64,000 bases of DNA from Chitinophaga sp. (GCF_019236475.1 NZ_JAFAIX010000009.1:62001-126000), one strand, 5' to 3'. Numbered from the stretch's first letter, positions 17,450 to 26,336 are shown. The notes: a model not told the origin generated them from the letters alone. A program made the numbers and translations.

Positions 17450-17752
17450 ATGAGCAATAGCGTTAATTCCAAACCGGACAGACCAGACAATGCACCTGAA
17501 GACGATCCTTCCTGGGGAGGTGTGATAGTGGGGCTGATGTTGGCAACAGCCGGGATAGGGCTCATATACAACAGATATCAACAATTTCATGATCTAGCAA
17601 ACGACCCCATCAGTCTAACCAGGATTGAATTATTGATTTACAAAATAGCGGGAGGAAATGAGTGGGTATTATTAGCAGCCTATGGAATAATTGCATTGGT
17701 GGGTATTTATTTGATTATCAGCAATATTATTCATTTAAGAATCAAGCAATAG
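17450..17752 (+). CDS. Small two-helix membrane protein
   Basis: A 100-residue protein with a polar N-terminus and two hydrophobic helices, about 22-42 (GVIVGLMLATAGIGLIYN) and 68-88 (WVLLAAYGIIALVGIYLIIS). I do not recognise a family. It is the first of three same-strand membrane protein genes separated by 7-18 nt and lying immediately upstream of the T6SS sheath genes, so it may belong to the same functional block. Confidence 0.7.
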   Translation: MSNSVNSKPDRPDNAPEDDPSWGGVIVGLMLATAGIGLIYNRYQQFHDLANDPISLTRIELLIYKIAGGNEWVLLAAYGIIALVGIYLIISNIIHLRIKQ

Positions 17753-17770
17753 ACATACAATACGGCGAAC

Positions 17771-18271
17771 ATGAGAAACCTTCAGGAATTGAAAGTGTTT
17801 TTGCTGTCCATGCATCATAAGGATGTGAAACAAACCATTATAGCCTTGATAGTGGCGGAGTTCATCACTTTTTTGCTGGCATTCCTGATTTTGTTTATCA
17901 TTTATGAACGGGGAGTACAGCCGCCTGTTTTCATTTGGGGGGTGGTAGCTTTGCTGCTGATTGGGCCTTCTATTCCATATTTGATGATGTTGTACAAGGG
18001 GACCCAGCGGCCTGCGTTGATTATTTATTTTATCGAGTTACTGGAGCGGGGTGCGACTATTCAGCAGGTGGATATTATTCAGCAATATAAATTTCAACTG
18101 ATATTAGTGCATTTGTATCCAGTAATTTATGCTAGAATTAGTGTAAGTAATGGCAGGCAGATATTTGTATTCCCCATTTCGAAAGTTTATGTAGAGCAGT
18201 TCCAATCACAGATAAGTAAGGAAATCACTGGCGTAAATGGTTTTTCAGGAATAAGCTGGTCTTCCAACTAA
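17771..18271 (+). CDS. Membrane protein of unknown function
   Basis: The 166-residue product has two transmembrane helices, about 21-46 (IIALIVAEFITFLLAFLILF) and 54-75 (VFIWGVVALLLIGPSIPYL), followed by a soluble domain of about 85 residues with alternating hydrophobic strands (YARISVSNGRQIFVFPISKVYV). It follows the small membrane protein by 18 nt and precedes the DUF3137-like gene by 7 nt. I recognise no family. A role with its two neighbours at the inner membrane is inferred from the tight spacing only. Confidence 0.7.
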   Translation: MRNLQELKVFLLSMHHKDVKQTIIALIVAEFITFLLAFLILFIIYERGVQPPVFIWGVVALLLIGPSIPYLMMLYKGTQRPALIIYFIELLERGATIQQVDIIQQYKFQLILVHLYPVIYARISVSNGRQIFVFPISKVYVEQFQSQISKEITGVNGFSGISWSSN

Positions 18272-18278
18272 TCCAATT

Positions 18279-19277
18279 ATGAAATCACCGCATAGTTTAA
18301 ATGAATTTATAGGCAGTCATCTGCAAGATACGCTTAAACAACTGGAAAGGACCAGACGGCGTATGCGTAGTACGTGGTGGCTTTGGGTATTATGCCTAGG
18401 GCTGGCAGCGCTATTTTATTTATTTGTGGTGGAACCGATACACTTGGAGCAATCCAAGGGTCATGAATTGTATATTAAGTTAGCGTATATAGGTATCGGC
18501 ATTGTGTTGGCGCTTGCTGGTGTGATGCTCATTCGGAATTTAATGATGCGGCAATTTGTAGATCGGCCATCAGAGCATCTGCAGCGGGAATACAAGCAGA
18601 AGGTCATTGCGCCATTATTACAGTTTGTGCATCCACATTATATTTATGAGCCGACAGAAAATTTGCCGGTAGAAGATTTTGTGGAGACAGGATTGTTTGC
18701 GAATAAGGATTATACGGTTCAAGGCAATGACCTGATCACAGGTCGGATGGGATATTTATTATTTCAGTTTTGTGATTTGCGGGTGTCTGTGATTCCTGGC
18801 GCTAGGTTTCAACGGGCCAAGGCGGATACAGTTTTTTATGGCAGTTGTTATATGTTACAGTCTCCTCGTTATTTTGGGACGCCTGTTTATGTGCATAGTC
18901 GTGGCTGTAAATTTATGGAGATGGTGAATCCGGGAAATTTTTTGATGCTATCAGATAAGGCATTCAATCAGCGGTTTGTTGTGTATTCAGCAGATGTGGC
19001 GGAGGCAGAGCAGTTATTGAAACCGAGTTTATTGAAGCGTATCAGTGCCTTGCAGTTTATGCCAGATATCAGTTTGTTTATCGCGTTTCATAAGCATAGG
19101 ATTTATATTGCCGTTAATACAGGCATGGATAATTTCGAATTAAATATGAACCGATCATTAGAGGATCGGCAATTATTAATTGATTATTGTATGGTCTTTA
19201 TGCATCAGTTGCAACTGGTGCAGGAGATGCGGGATAGCATTAGTATTTGGACGACTGCCGCATTTTCTCGCTCCTAA
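18279..19277 (+). CDS. DUF3137-like membrane protein
   Basis: The 332-residue protein has two N-terminal membrane helices (about 32-52 and 67-90) and then a cytoplasmic domain resembling DUF3137: ETGLFANKDYTVQGNDLITG, then FYGSCYMLQSPRYFGTPVYVHSR and a C-terminal region with FIAFHKHRIYIAVN. DUF3137 has no known function. It closes the three-gene membrane module that begins at 17450. A 110-nt gap, with a GGAAAAT-GATG-ATTTTCC hairpin at 19310-19327, separates it from tssB. Confidence 0.75.
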   Translation: MKSPHSLNEFIGSHLQDTLKQLERTRRRMRSTWWLWVLCLGLAALFYLFVVEPIHLEQSKGHELYIKLAYIGIGIVLALAGVMLIRNLMMRQFVDRPSEHLQREYKQKVIAPLLQFVHPHYIYEPTENLPVEDFVETGLFANKDYTVQGNDLITGRMGYLLFQFCDLRVSVIPGARFQRAKADTVFYGSCYMLQSPRYFGTPVYVHSRGCKFMEMVNPGNFLMLSDKAFNQRFVVYSADVAEAEQLLKPSLLKRISALQFMPDISLFIAFHKHRIYIAVNTGMDNFELNMNRSLEDRQLLIDYCMVFMHQLQLVQEMRDSISIWTTAAFSRS

Positions 19278-19309
19278 TTTTCATTATTTTCATTCGCGGA
19301 TCTGAAATC

Positions 19310-19327
19310 GGAAAATGATGATTTTCC
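19310..19327 (+). other. Hairpin between DUF3137-like gene and tssB
   Basis: GGAAAAT and ATTTTCC pair around a GATG loop. It is short and followed by only a loose T-rich stretch, so it could be a weak terminator or an mRNA processing/leader element separating the membrane module from the T6SS genes. Confidence 0.35.
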
Positions 19328-19387
19328 AATACTTTCTCTTAGTAATTTAGGGTGTTAAATATTGTTTGTTTGTTAATCAGGATTGTT

Positions 19388-19825
19388 ATGATGAAACACC
19401 CAGGTATTGGTGGTACGGAAGTGAAGCCGGAAACCAATGAAGCCATTGCAGAAATCTCTCCTAACAGAACGTTGTTTGCTGAAAGTCTCACGTTAGCGCC
19501 TTCCTTGAAGCCTGAGATTGTAAAGGGCTTGCATCACATTGCTGCTGTATTTGCTCATTACAAGCCTAGTGTTCCGATTGATTTTACGGGGCCAGGAGGG
19601 GAAAGAATAACAGAGGTATTAACGTTTCAGCAGATGGCGGATTTTGGGGTTAGTGGGATTACGGCACAGAGTGATTTTCTTAGAGCTTTAGCTTTACGTC
19701 GTGAATTGTATTTACAGGTTATTCGCCATTTAGGGAGTAACAAGGTATTGCGTATGGCGCTGGCGGATGATGCCGCCAGGAAGTCCTTGTTGGTGTTGAT
19801 CCAACAGTTATTGGAGGAATTATAA
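19388..19825 (+). CDS. tssB: T6SS contractile sheath small subunit TssB (T6SSiii)
   Basis: With TssC this protein forms the contractile sheath that drives the inner tube. The 145-residue product matches the Bacteroidota-type TssB: N-terminal FAESLTLAPSLKPEIVKGL, then a central FTGPGGERITEVLTFQQMADF and a C-terminal helical RRELYLQVIRHLGSNKVLRMAL domain. Two adjacent ATG codons (19388 and 19391) could start it; an upstream in-frame extension lacks conserved features. tssC follows 24 nt later. The pair order B-C is universal in T6SS, supporting the call. Confidence 0.85.
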   Translation: MMKHPGIGGTEVKPETNEAIAEISPNRTLFAESLTLAPSLKPEIVKGLHHIAAVFAHYKPSVPIDFTGPGGERITEVLTFQQMADFGVSGITAQSDFLRALALRRELYLQVIRHLGSNKVLRMALADDAARKSLLVLIQQLLEEL

Positions 19826-19849
19826 AGATTAAAATTAAAAACCATTGTT

Positions 19850-21193
19850 ATGTTATCCACAGAAACCAATGAGCGGTCGTCTTCTGCGGCCGGGTATGCT
19901 ATTCAATTACAGTGTCTTTCACGATTTGGTGGATTTGAGTTGCTGGAATCGGCGATTGAAGGGGTACAGAACTTGAATCCGGAGCGCAAATCGAGGCGTC
20001 AGCTCTTTTTAACGGAATCCTCAAAGGAGCTGGACAGGGGGCGGCTAAAGGCCTTATTGTGCATATGGGAGCAAATCTTGAGTGGGCATCAGGAGGTAAA
20101 AGATATGATGCAGGATTGCAGTCATGCTGTGTTACAATCGGAAGCCTTATTGAAGGAGAATCTGTTAGTCGCGTTGGGAGCTACTCGTACGTTGGAGCAA
20201 TCTTACCGTAATGTGTCTCTTTTCTTTGCGAATACGGAGGAGGAGAAGGTCAAGAATGTAAGTTTTCTGAATGCGGCGCCGGAGCAGTTGCGGGATTTAG
20301 ACAACAGTCGATTTCTAGATGCGATTAGGCAGGAGTTATCGCAGCATTATGATCGGCTGGATCTAAAGGGGAATTATAGTTTGTTGCTCATGCCGGGGTA
20401 TGCTGGTAGTAATAAGATCCTTGAGAAGTGGGCTCGGATGGCTTATGATAATAAATGTTTGCTGATAACTGATTTCTGTCATATGGATGCGCCGGATGAT
20501 GTAATGGAGATGTTTGACGCTGCTTGTTTGACGGGTGCGGAAGCTTGTAAGTCAAATGTAATCATGACCTGTAACTGGCTGATAGGAAGAGGGAAGGCTA
20601 TACAGGTGGGTGAAAAAGAGCATGTGCTCGTGTCGCCATCGGGGGCATTGGCTGGAAGGATTTATAGTACACTGATGTCGCAGGTGACTGCGGGGAAGAA
20701 GTATGGCGCATTGCGAGAAGTAGACGGTGTTAGTTTTGAGCTGAAGAAAAGTGAGATAGCCACGTTGGAGAAGCTTGGATTGGTGCCTATGGTACAAGAA
20801 TATGGGCGCGTAATGGCCTTTAGTGCCAAGACGTTGTTTACGGGTGATAATATTGGGCTACAGACGTATTCTGTAGTACGGGTATTCGATTATGTCACGA
20901 AAGTATTGATCGACTTCCTCAACCGTAGAGCATTTGAGAATTTTAGTGCTAATACTAGGAAGGATTTACAAAGACAGATCATACAGTTTCTGGATAGTAT
21001 CACTGGCCCAGACAGGTTGATTGAGGATTTTGAAATACGTCGGTTTGAACAGGATAATAGGCAAAAGGATACGATCCATCTGGATATATTTTTGAAACCC
21101 TATTTTCCGGCGAGGAACTTCATGATTCGGATGGATGGCCATAAAGGAGAGGATGCTAATGCCTGGGAAACTAGTTATGAACAAACTAAGTAA
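19850..21193 (+). CDS. tssC: T6SS contractile sheath large subunit TssC (DUF5458 type)
   Basis: This 447-residue protein is the large sheath subunit of the Bacteroidota T6SSiii. It begins with a helical region containing RFGGFELLESAIEGVQNLNPERKSRRQLFL, continues with the sheath core, and has a C-terminal handle domain with VRVFDYVTKVLIDFLNRRAFENF and IHLDIFLKPYFPARNFMIRMDGHKG, features shared by TssC proteins of this subtype. Its length is usual for the group. It follows tssB by 24 nt, and a TraN-like gene follows 20 nt later. Confidence 0.88.
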   Translation: MLSTETNERSSSAAGYAIQLQCLSRFGGFELLESAIEGVQNLNPERKSRRQLFLTESSKELDRGRLKALLCIWEQILSGHQEVKDMMQDCSHAVLQSEALLKENLLVALGATRTLEQSYRNVSLFFANTEEEKVKNVSFLNAAPEQLRDLDNSRFLDAIRQELSQHYDRLDLKGNYSLLLMPGYAGSNKILEKWARMAYDNKCLLITDFCHMDAPDDVMEMFDAACLTGAEACKSNVIMTCNWLIGRGKAIQVGEKEHVLVSPSGALAGRIYSTLMSQVTAGKKYGALREVDGVSFELKKSEIATLEKLGLVPMVQEYGRVMAFSAKTLFTGDNIGLQTYSVVRVFDYVTKVLIDFLNRRAFENFSANTRKDLQRQIIQFLDSITGPDRLIEDFEIRRFEQDNRQKDTIHLDIFLKPYFPARNFMIRMDGHKGEDANAWETSYEQTK

Positions 21194-21213
21194 TAACGGT
21201 AAACAGGTATAGT

Positions 21214-22071
21214 ATGCGTCTACAAAAAACAGTTGTATTAGTACTGGTGGGGCTATTGCGGTTAACGATTGTATGGGCGGCAACGGATACTATTGTTGTC
21301 ACTAAGGGAGCTGTTACGGCGTTAACGTTTCCTTCAAAGGTGGTTACTGTGCAACTGGGTAATACTCAGGAGCAGGAATGTCAATATACGTTGGCGGGGC
21401 ATTTGGTATTATTAAAGGCACAGCGTCCGTTTCCATCCGTTACCAATATGGTGGTCATTACACAACGGCAGGTGTATTATTTGTTGGTTGTTTACCGTGA
21501 ACCGGTGGATATGGCATTACTGAATGTTGATTTTTCCAAAGGGAAAAGTAAGGCAGTAGCTTTAACAAACGAACAAGAAATCCTACGGAAGCAGCTCAGC
21601 ACATGCAATGAAGCTGTTGATACGATGGTCATCCTAAATACTATAGATACCGTCATTGCGGCGCGTATTGCGGCAGATTATCGCTTACAGCATAAGAAAG
21701 GGAGTATTGGCAGGATGCATAAAGCAGCGATTACTTTTAAGCTGGAAGACGTGATGAAGCTCAATAAGCTCCTGTACCTGCGGTGGTATTGGAGCAATCG
21801 TGCAGGGCTGCCAGTGGAAATCGTGCGTATGTCGGTATGTATGAAATCGGCAGCTACTACTGCATTGATGCCTTTAAGGACTTGTCTGAAGCTGCCACCA
21901 CAAACGCTTCCTGCGAAGAGTGGTCTCCGGCAGGTATTGGTGATATCTGCACCAATTATAGATAAGGCAGATGAATTATTTGCTGTAGTACAGTTGAGGA
22001 ATATTCCAGACCCATTGGTTTTGAGAATCAAAGCAGGGGCGTTACCTAAGTATATTTTAGAGCCGGGTTAG
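21214..22071 (+). CDS. TraN/DUF4138-like periplasmic protein in the T6SS locus
   Basis: The product has a signal peptide (MRLQKTVVLVLVGLLRLTIVWA) and a domain strongly resembling TraN (DUF4138) of Bacteroidota conjugative elements, a VirB9-like periplasmic component. The shared pattern is TALTFPSKVVTVQLGN, then LVLLKAQRPFPSVTNMVVIT and VYYLLVVYREP. At 285 residues it is similar in length to TraN. No other conjugation gene is present. It follows tssC by 20 nt, so it is probably a T6SS envelope component here, perhaps in the position of a TssP/TssQ-like protein. It has several extra cysteines (about 4). Confidence 0.75.
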   Translation: MRLQKTVVLVLVGLLRLTIVWAATDTIVVTKGAVTALTFPSKVVTVQLGNTQEQECQYTLAGHLVLLKAQRPFPSVTNMVVITQRQVYYLLVVYREPVDMALLNVDFSKGKSKAVALTNEQEILRKQLSTCNEAVDTMVILNTIDTVIAARIAADYRLQHKKGSIGRMHKAAITFKLEDVMKLNKLLYLRWYWSNRAGLPVEIVRMSVCMKSAATTALMPLRTCLKLPPQTLPAKSGLRQVLVISAPIIDKADELFAVVQLRNIPDPLVLRIKAGALPKYILEPG

Positions 22072-22083
22072 GTACCCGGTTCT
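22061..22083. terminator. Bidirectional hairpin between TraN-like gene and tssF
   Basis: CCGGGT (22063-22068) pairs with ACCCGG (22074-22079) around a 5-nt loop, and it includes the stop codon of the TraN-like gene. The convergent tssF ends at 22090. The stem is short and has no clear T-tract, so termination is only probable. Confidence 0.45.
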
Positions 22084-22089
22084 AACCCA

Positions 22090-23862
22090 CTACATGTCAT
22101 GAATAAACGAAATGCATACAGGCAGTAATTGGAAGGAGCGCTCTTCTAATTGCCGTAGTATGCATTCTTTATAATGTGTAAGCAGTGGTTGGGGATAGGG
22201 TGATCCTGTATGGCTGAGGACTAATGTTATTTGCAGTACCCGTCTGAAACCTTCCTGGATATTGGCAGAGAGGATAGATCCTATTTTAATGTGGCAATCT
22301 TGCAGGTGTTCTCCCATTATAGCCAAACAGCATAATCTAATATCTGCCGGCGTAACTATTTTATCGCCGGAGTAGAATTGTTGCCTGAAATGATGAGTGA
22401 TGTCAGTGGATGATAATGGTTGTTTTCCGCCTGCTGAGGGGAGAAGGCTTTTGATACTTCCCTTCATAAAGAGATCATTTTCTGTTGTTTGAAATGCGGC
22501 TCCTGGTGGAATATTATTGGCTAAATCACCATCCGTGCTGAAGTATTTTATATACAGGAAATCTGCATCTGGTAATGGTTTTATGGAAAGGATAGGCCAG
22601 GTGGATTTTTCTTCCTGGTCAATGGATTGTTCGATTTCATGAGTGAGTTGTTGCAAGTTTTGTAGATGTTGGATTAATAAGCTGTTTCGAGTCGGTTGTA
22701 ATAAACGATGTTCTTCTCGGAGTCGGTATAACAATAATGAGATCTTTTGCTGTAAGTCCTCATCCTGCCATCTTTTGTGTGCTGGATAATCGCAAGTATA
22801 TTCTCCTGGTTGTAAGTCGGATACTGTTTTGGTGGCTTCCTGGCGATAGGCACGTTGATGCTGGTCTGTACAGGAATGTAGTTTGAAGAAAGAGTGTTTA
22901 CCTGTTAGTGGAAATACCTGGAAATCATGTGTGACGGCAAGGGAAGTTGATATTGCCCGAAGATTTACCACAGGAAAGCAATTGCATTGGCAGACGATAT
23001 CCGGAAGAGCTTCCATTGGTAATCCTGGTAATTCGATTTTTAACCAGATGCCTGGCAGGAACGTTTTTAGTCCATTTTGTTGCTGATAATAGCGTAAAGG
23101 CGCTGGAATATTCATGTCTGCCTCCTGGAAGGTATAATGGCTGTTAATTGTCAGGTAATGCTTCTTGTATTTTTGTTGCCAGAAACTCCATATTGCATCT
23201 GGTTTGGGAGTATTCGATGCTTCATGAAAACCAATGGTTGTTTTGATAGGTTCCTCATTCGCGTATATGCGTGCAAGGGGTAATACATGGAATAATATAT
23301 CTTCCATTGCGGTATTGTTAACTAGGAAGCATAATGAAAGACCATACAGATCGGGCATGGCACCTGATGGATATGCTAGTCGTACATACACCTGAGAAGG
23401 GGTGTTGTGCCAGATAATATCTTTTATTAAAATGGTTGGTTGTATATCATTCATTTGCAGTACTACTTGTGGGCATACAATATGTGTGACATGCCCTGGT
23501 GTAAGTTTGAAATGACCGGTAGGAATGAAAGAGGGCTTTACCAAAGCATGATTTGAAAGATGTGTCATGAATTCCTGCTCTGGAGTGATGATTATCTCTT
23601 CTTTGGGTAAGGCATGCAATAGTACATCGGCTGGATGTGCGCAAGTATTTATGGTAGGTATCAGTATACTGGCTAACTGATGAACCATTGCTGTTTGATG
23701 TGCATGGCTTTCGCTATGTATTCTTTCCAATTCATCCGCGAGACCTTCCAGTAGCAATTTAACAACCGGATCCAATAAGGCATCCTTCTCATGATCTGAT
23801 ATCTTCCATGTACGACAGGCGAGTTGTATCAGTCGCTCTTTTATAGAATTGTTAGTCATCAT
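22090..23862 (-). CDS. tssF: T6SS baseplate subunit TssF
   Basis: A 590-residue baseplate wedge protein. The N-terminus (IKERLIQLACRTWKISDHEK, then DPVVKLLLEGLADELERIH) and the proline-rich ASILIPTINTCAHPADVLLHAL segment are typical of TssF in the T6SSiii group. The C-terminal part (VTPADIRLCCLAIMGEHL and VLSHTGSPY) completes the family pattern. Its ATG overlaps the tssE stop by one base (TAATG), which points to translational coupling. It lies on the minus strand, opposite to tssB/tssC, so the locus is split into divergent and convergent segments. Confidence 0.85.
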   Translation of the reverse strand: MMTNNSIKERLIQLACRTWKISDHEKDALLDPVVKLLLEGLADELERIHSESHAHQTAMVHQLASILIPTINTCAHPADVLLHALPKEEIIITPEQEFMTHLSNHALVKPSFIPTGHFKLTPGHVTHIVCPQVVLQMNDIQPTILIKDIIWHNTPSQVYVRLAYPSGAMPDLYGLSLCFLVNNTAMEDILFHVLPLARIYANEEPIKTTIGFHEASNTPKPDAIWSFWQQKYKKHYLTINSHYTFQEADMNIPAPLRYYQQQNGLKTFLPGIWLKIELPGLPMEALPDIVCQCNCFPVVNLRAISTSLAVTHDFQVFPLTGKHSFFKLHSCTDQHQRAYRQEATKTVSDLQPGEYTCDYPAHKRWQDEDLQQKISLLLYRLREEHRLLQPTRNSLLIQHLQNLQQLTHEIEQSIDQEEKSTWPILSIKPLPDADFLYIKYFSTDGDLANNIPPGAAFQTTENDLFMKGSIKSLLPSAGGKQPLSSTDITHHFRQQFYSGDKIVTPADIRLCCLAIMGEHLQDCHIKIGSILSANIQEGFRRVLQITLVLSHTGSPYPQPLLTHYKECILRQLEERSFQLLPVCISFIHDM

Positions 23863-24278
23863 TAAAGTTTGAATGTAACCGGGTTGATATTTAATTTAAA
23901 TGCAAATTCGAAAGGCTGTACGGGCATGATGGTATGTCCGTGTATGGTAAAAAGTGCAACAGACGTATTGTTATGTAGTAGACGTTTTAATGAAACATGT
24001 ATAGCAGTTTGTTGAATACGTGTTTCATGTTGTGTAAGACTGTTGAGTAGTATTGATTCCAGTTGGGTTTTAAGTAGGTGCGGCGGGTTAGAAAGTTTTA
24101 ATAGTTGTTCCTGCATACCGCATCCATAGGAGGGATTGGCTGGGAATTCACCAGTGGCTGTTTGGATTAACAGTTGTATATGCTGCATTACAGACGTTTT
24201 GAGTTGTACAGTGTATTTATGATTGCCTGTAATTAGCGCCTGAATATCCAGTGGGAGTTTAAGGAATGTATTTTTCAT
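23862..24278 (-). CDS. tssE: T6SS baseplate subunit TssE (gp25-like)
   Basis: The 138-residue protein is gp25-like: the GEFPANPSYGCGMQEQLLKLSNPP motif (about residues 44-66) is the conserved glycine/proline region of TssE, followed by helices and strands typical of phage baseplate gp25. I start it at ATG 24278; a TTG eight codons earlier would overlap the upstream gene. It overlaps tssF by one base. TssE forms a wedge with TssF and TssG at the base of the sheath. Confidence 0.82.
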   Translation of the reverse strand: MKNTFLKLPLDIQALITGNHKYTVQLKTSVMQHIQLLIQTATGEFPANPSYGCGMQEQLLKLSNPPHLLKTQLESILLNSLTQHETRIQQTAIHVSLKRLLHNNTSVALFTIHGHTIMPVQPFEFAFKLNINPVTFKL

Positions 24279-24288
24279 ATTTCTATTT

Positions 24289-25272
24289 TTAAAAGAGTCC
24301 AATAAATCTTTTTTTGTTGTAGTGTACGCTAAGTGTGGTAATGCAACCGGATTTATCCCGTGTCATCTTCACCTGATCCAGGGATAGCCGTTTTCTTCCC
24401 GTAATTTGAAGACAGAATTGATTAAAGGGGATCATTGTTTTTTCATTGATGATCACCGGTATGAGTAGATTATTGCAGAGATATTCGGAGAAATCTGTGC
24501 ACTGTTTGTACCCGCTAATAACCTGTTGTAACATAAATTTGAATTCCTCCTCGGTTATGACCGGCATGCTGGGTTCAGCTTTTTTTACAGGTGGATGAGT
24601 GGGCGGTAGTGGGATAGCGGGGATTGGTGGACTGATGGGTATGGGCGGAGGAAAAACATGGATATGTTTAACAGCCATACGGGCCGTATCTCTATTGATG
24701 ATGAGCGTAAGTATTTTTTCTCCAGGAGTACGAAATGTATATGTTACTGTTGGGGTGTGGTGTATACTGTCTTCTCTGCCTGTAAGTTGCCATGCAAAAC
24801 CTGTAATGGTAGGCTGATTGGAACTGAAGGTGGCTTCTATTCCAACTGTAGCGGTAGAAGGGCCTGTGATACTAGGGTATATCGAGATGGTATCTTTAGT
24901 AGTAACTATTGCTGGTTGTATGGTTATCCGTTGATGAAAGTGACAGTTGCCTGTGAGTACCTGTATATCCTGTATGCCTATATGGTGAAAGGATTTAATT
25001 ATACTTGATCCGGAAGCATAGCTATGATCTGGTAATATCCAGAAAAGGTGATCTGATTTTTGATTCCCGTTTAAGAATAAATGTAATGTGTCATTTATCG
25101 TATATACATTGACGTTATAAACGTATTTGCTTTTTATTTCAATCCCTTTATATCTGCAGGTTGCAGTAGGGTGTAATTGTAAACAGTAAAATAGAATGCC
25201 CAGCATTCCAGTTACAATAATAGTGAAAAAGATAAACCGTTCCCGTAGGAATGGAAGGTTAAAATGTAGCAT
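24289..25272 (-). CDS. Membrane-anchored PKD-domain protein of the T6SS locus
   Basis: One N-terminal transmembrane helix (about 10-30) is followed by a periplasmic region. It contains a PKD-like domain (about 135-210: PSITGPSTATVGIEATFSSN, then FAWQLTG and VTYTFRTPGEKILTLII), a Pro-rich linker (PPPIPISPPIPAIPLPP) and a C-terminal domain starting EEEFKFMLQQVISGYKQC. It heads the minus-strand tssE-tssF segment, with 10 nt to tssE. Position and topology suggest a trans-envelope T6SSiii component of TssP type, but I could not confirm that family. It is 327 residues. Confidence 0.65.
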   Translation of the reverse strand: MLHFNLPFLRERFIFFTIIVTGMLGILFYCLQLHPTATCRYKGIEIKSKYVYNVNVYTINDTLHLFLNGNQKSDHLFWILPDHSYASGSSIIKSFHHIGIQDIQVLTGNCHFHQRITIQPAIVTTKDTISIYPSITGPSTATVGIEATFSSNQPTITGFAWQLTGREDSIHHTPTVTYTFRTPGEKILTLIINRDTARMAVKHIHVFPPPIPISPPIPAIPLPPTHPPVKKAEPSMPVITEEEFKFMLQQVISGYKQCTDFSEYLCNNLLIPVIINEKTMIPFNQFCLQITGRKRLSLDQVKMTRDKSGCITTLSVHYNKKRFIGLF

Positions 25273-25397
25273 GGGTAATGGTTTGGGTTAACATCTGCTG
25301 AAGGGGGAGTGGTCAGCAGTTAAATTATTTTTATAATTACAAGTTTAAAGATTATTTTAGGAACGAGAAATTTTTTTTCAAAAAATATTCTCAAATT

Positions 25398-25430
25398 TTT
25401 GTTTTGTATTGTTTCGATTTTATATTTTTG
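25398..25430 (+). promoter_or_regulatory. Candidate promoter of the tssG-tssN-tssK-tssO-hcp segment
   Basis: A TTTG at 25398-25401 and TATTTTTG at 25423-25430 are separated by 21 nt, fitting the Bacteroidota pattern TTTG-N19-21-TAnnTTTG. The element lies in the AT-rich 227-nt divergent gap between the PKD gene (minus) and tssG (plus), 70 nt before the tssG start. The opposite-strand promoter should lie in 25273-25390 but is not clear. Confidence 0.4.
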
Positions 25431-25499
25431 CTTACATGTGATTTACTTCTTTATCGCATTTCCTTCAGGCTATATTTTGATTAGTTAACCCAATAGATC

Positions 25500-26318
25500 A
25501 TGCCTGATTATTTATTTGATGATTTTCTCAATGCGGAGCTATTATTGCCGTTATTCTTACATAAGGATATTACAGTCAATTTCGCTGGAAATTTTGCCCG
25601 CGCATATAGCGCTGACATTCGTAACATAGTTTTAAACAAGGCGGTAGCACAATTGACACTTAATCGCAATGGTTTGTATCATCAATTGCCGGAGGGATTG
25701 TTTCATGCATCGGACTGCCCGTTGGATCAGGGTGGAATGGAAGCTGTGACGAATAATAGTCGTCATCTGAAGCAGGAAGCAGCCATGGCTTGTCTTTTTT
25801 TTCAACCCATGGAACAAGTAATGTTTGAGGAACGATGCAGGATTTACCATCACGCTGTGCAGCCTGTTTTAATGGCGTTGTTGCGGGCAATCAGTGGATG
25901 CAAGGAGGAGACCTTTTTACAGCAATTAATTCCTTTTTTGGCGGAAATGTGTAGTTGTAAAAGTATACCAATGGCCATCGCACTGATATCCAAGATAATC
26001 AAACAACCAGTATCGTTTCATTGGAAGCGTAATAGAAGGTGTACTGAGGTAATTTCTTCGAAAGGTAGAATCATAGCTGAATTAGGGGTGGACCTAGTGC
26101 TGGGGGATGTTATGGAGGACGCAGGATCTATACTTTCAATTGACGTTGGACCGGTTACAACACTGGATGCACCTGCTTACTTACCATGGAGTTGTAAGGG
26201 AAGATTCCTACGATTACTGGCGTATCTGTTACTACCTGCGGCCGTAGAAATTGACTGGAAGTTATTAGTTGAACAGGAGGATCATATCTGTATGCTTGGA
26301 GGATATATGTATTGTTAA
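25500..26318 (+). CDS. tssG: T6SS baseplate subunit TssG (probable)
   Basis: A 272-residue protein with RNIVLNKAVAQLTLNRNGLYHQLPEGLFH near residues 43-72 and AMACLFFQPMEQVMFEERCRIYH at about 97-120, patterns I associate with TssG of the Bacteroidota subtype. The baseplate wedge needs TssE, TssF and TssG, and no other candidate for TssG is present, which supports the call. The gene opens the plus-strand segment downstream of the divergent promoter region. It is followed by tssN after 18 nt. Confidence 0.7.
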   Translation: MPDYLFDDFLNAELLLPLFLHKDITVNFAGNFARAYSADIRNIVLNKAVAQLTLNRNGLYHQLPEGLFHASDCPLDQGGMEAVTNNSRHLKQEAAMACLFFQPMEQVMFEERCRIYHHAVQPVLMALLRAISGCKEETFLQQLIPFLAEMCSCKSIPMAIALISKIIKQPVSFHWKRNRRCTEVISSKGRIIAELGVDLVLGDVMEDAGSILSIDVGPVTTLDAPAYLPWSCKGRFLRLLAYLLLPAAVEIDWKLLVEQEDHICMLGGYMYC

Positions 26319-26336
26319 CCCAGAATCATATCTAAA

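Noticed and set aside
21214..22071. Conjugative element
   Set aside because: One TraN-like gene without other tra genes, integrase or att sites; T6SS neighbours explain it better.
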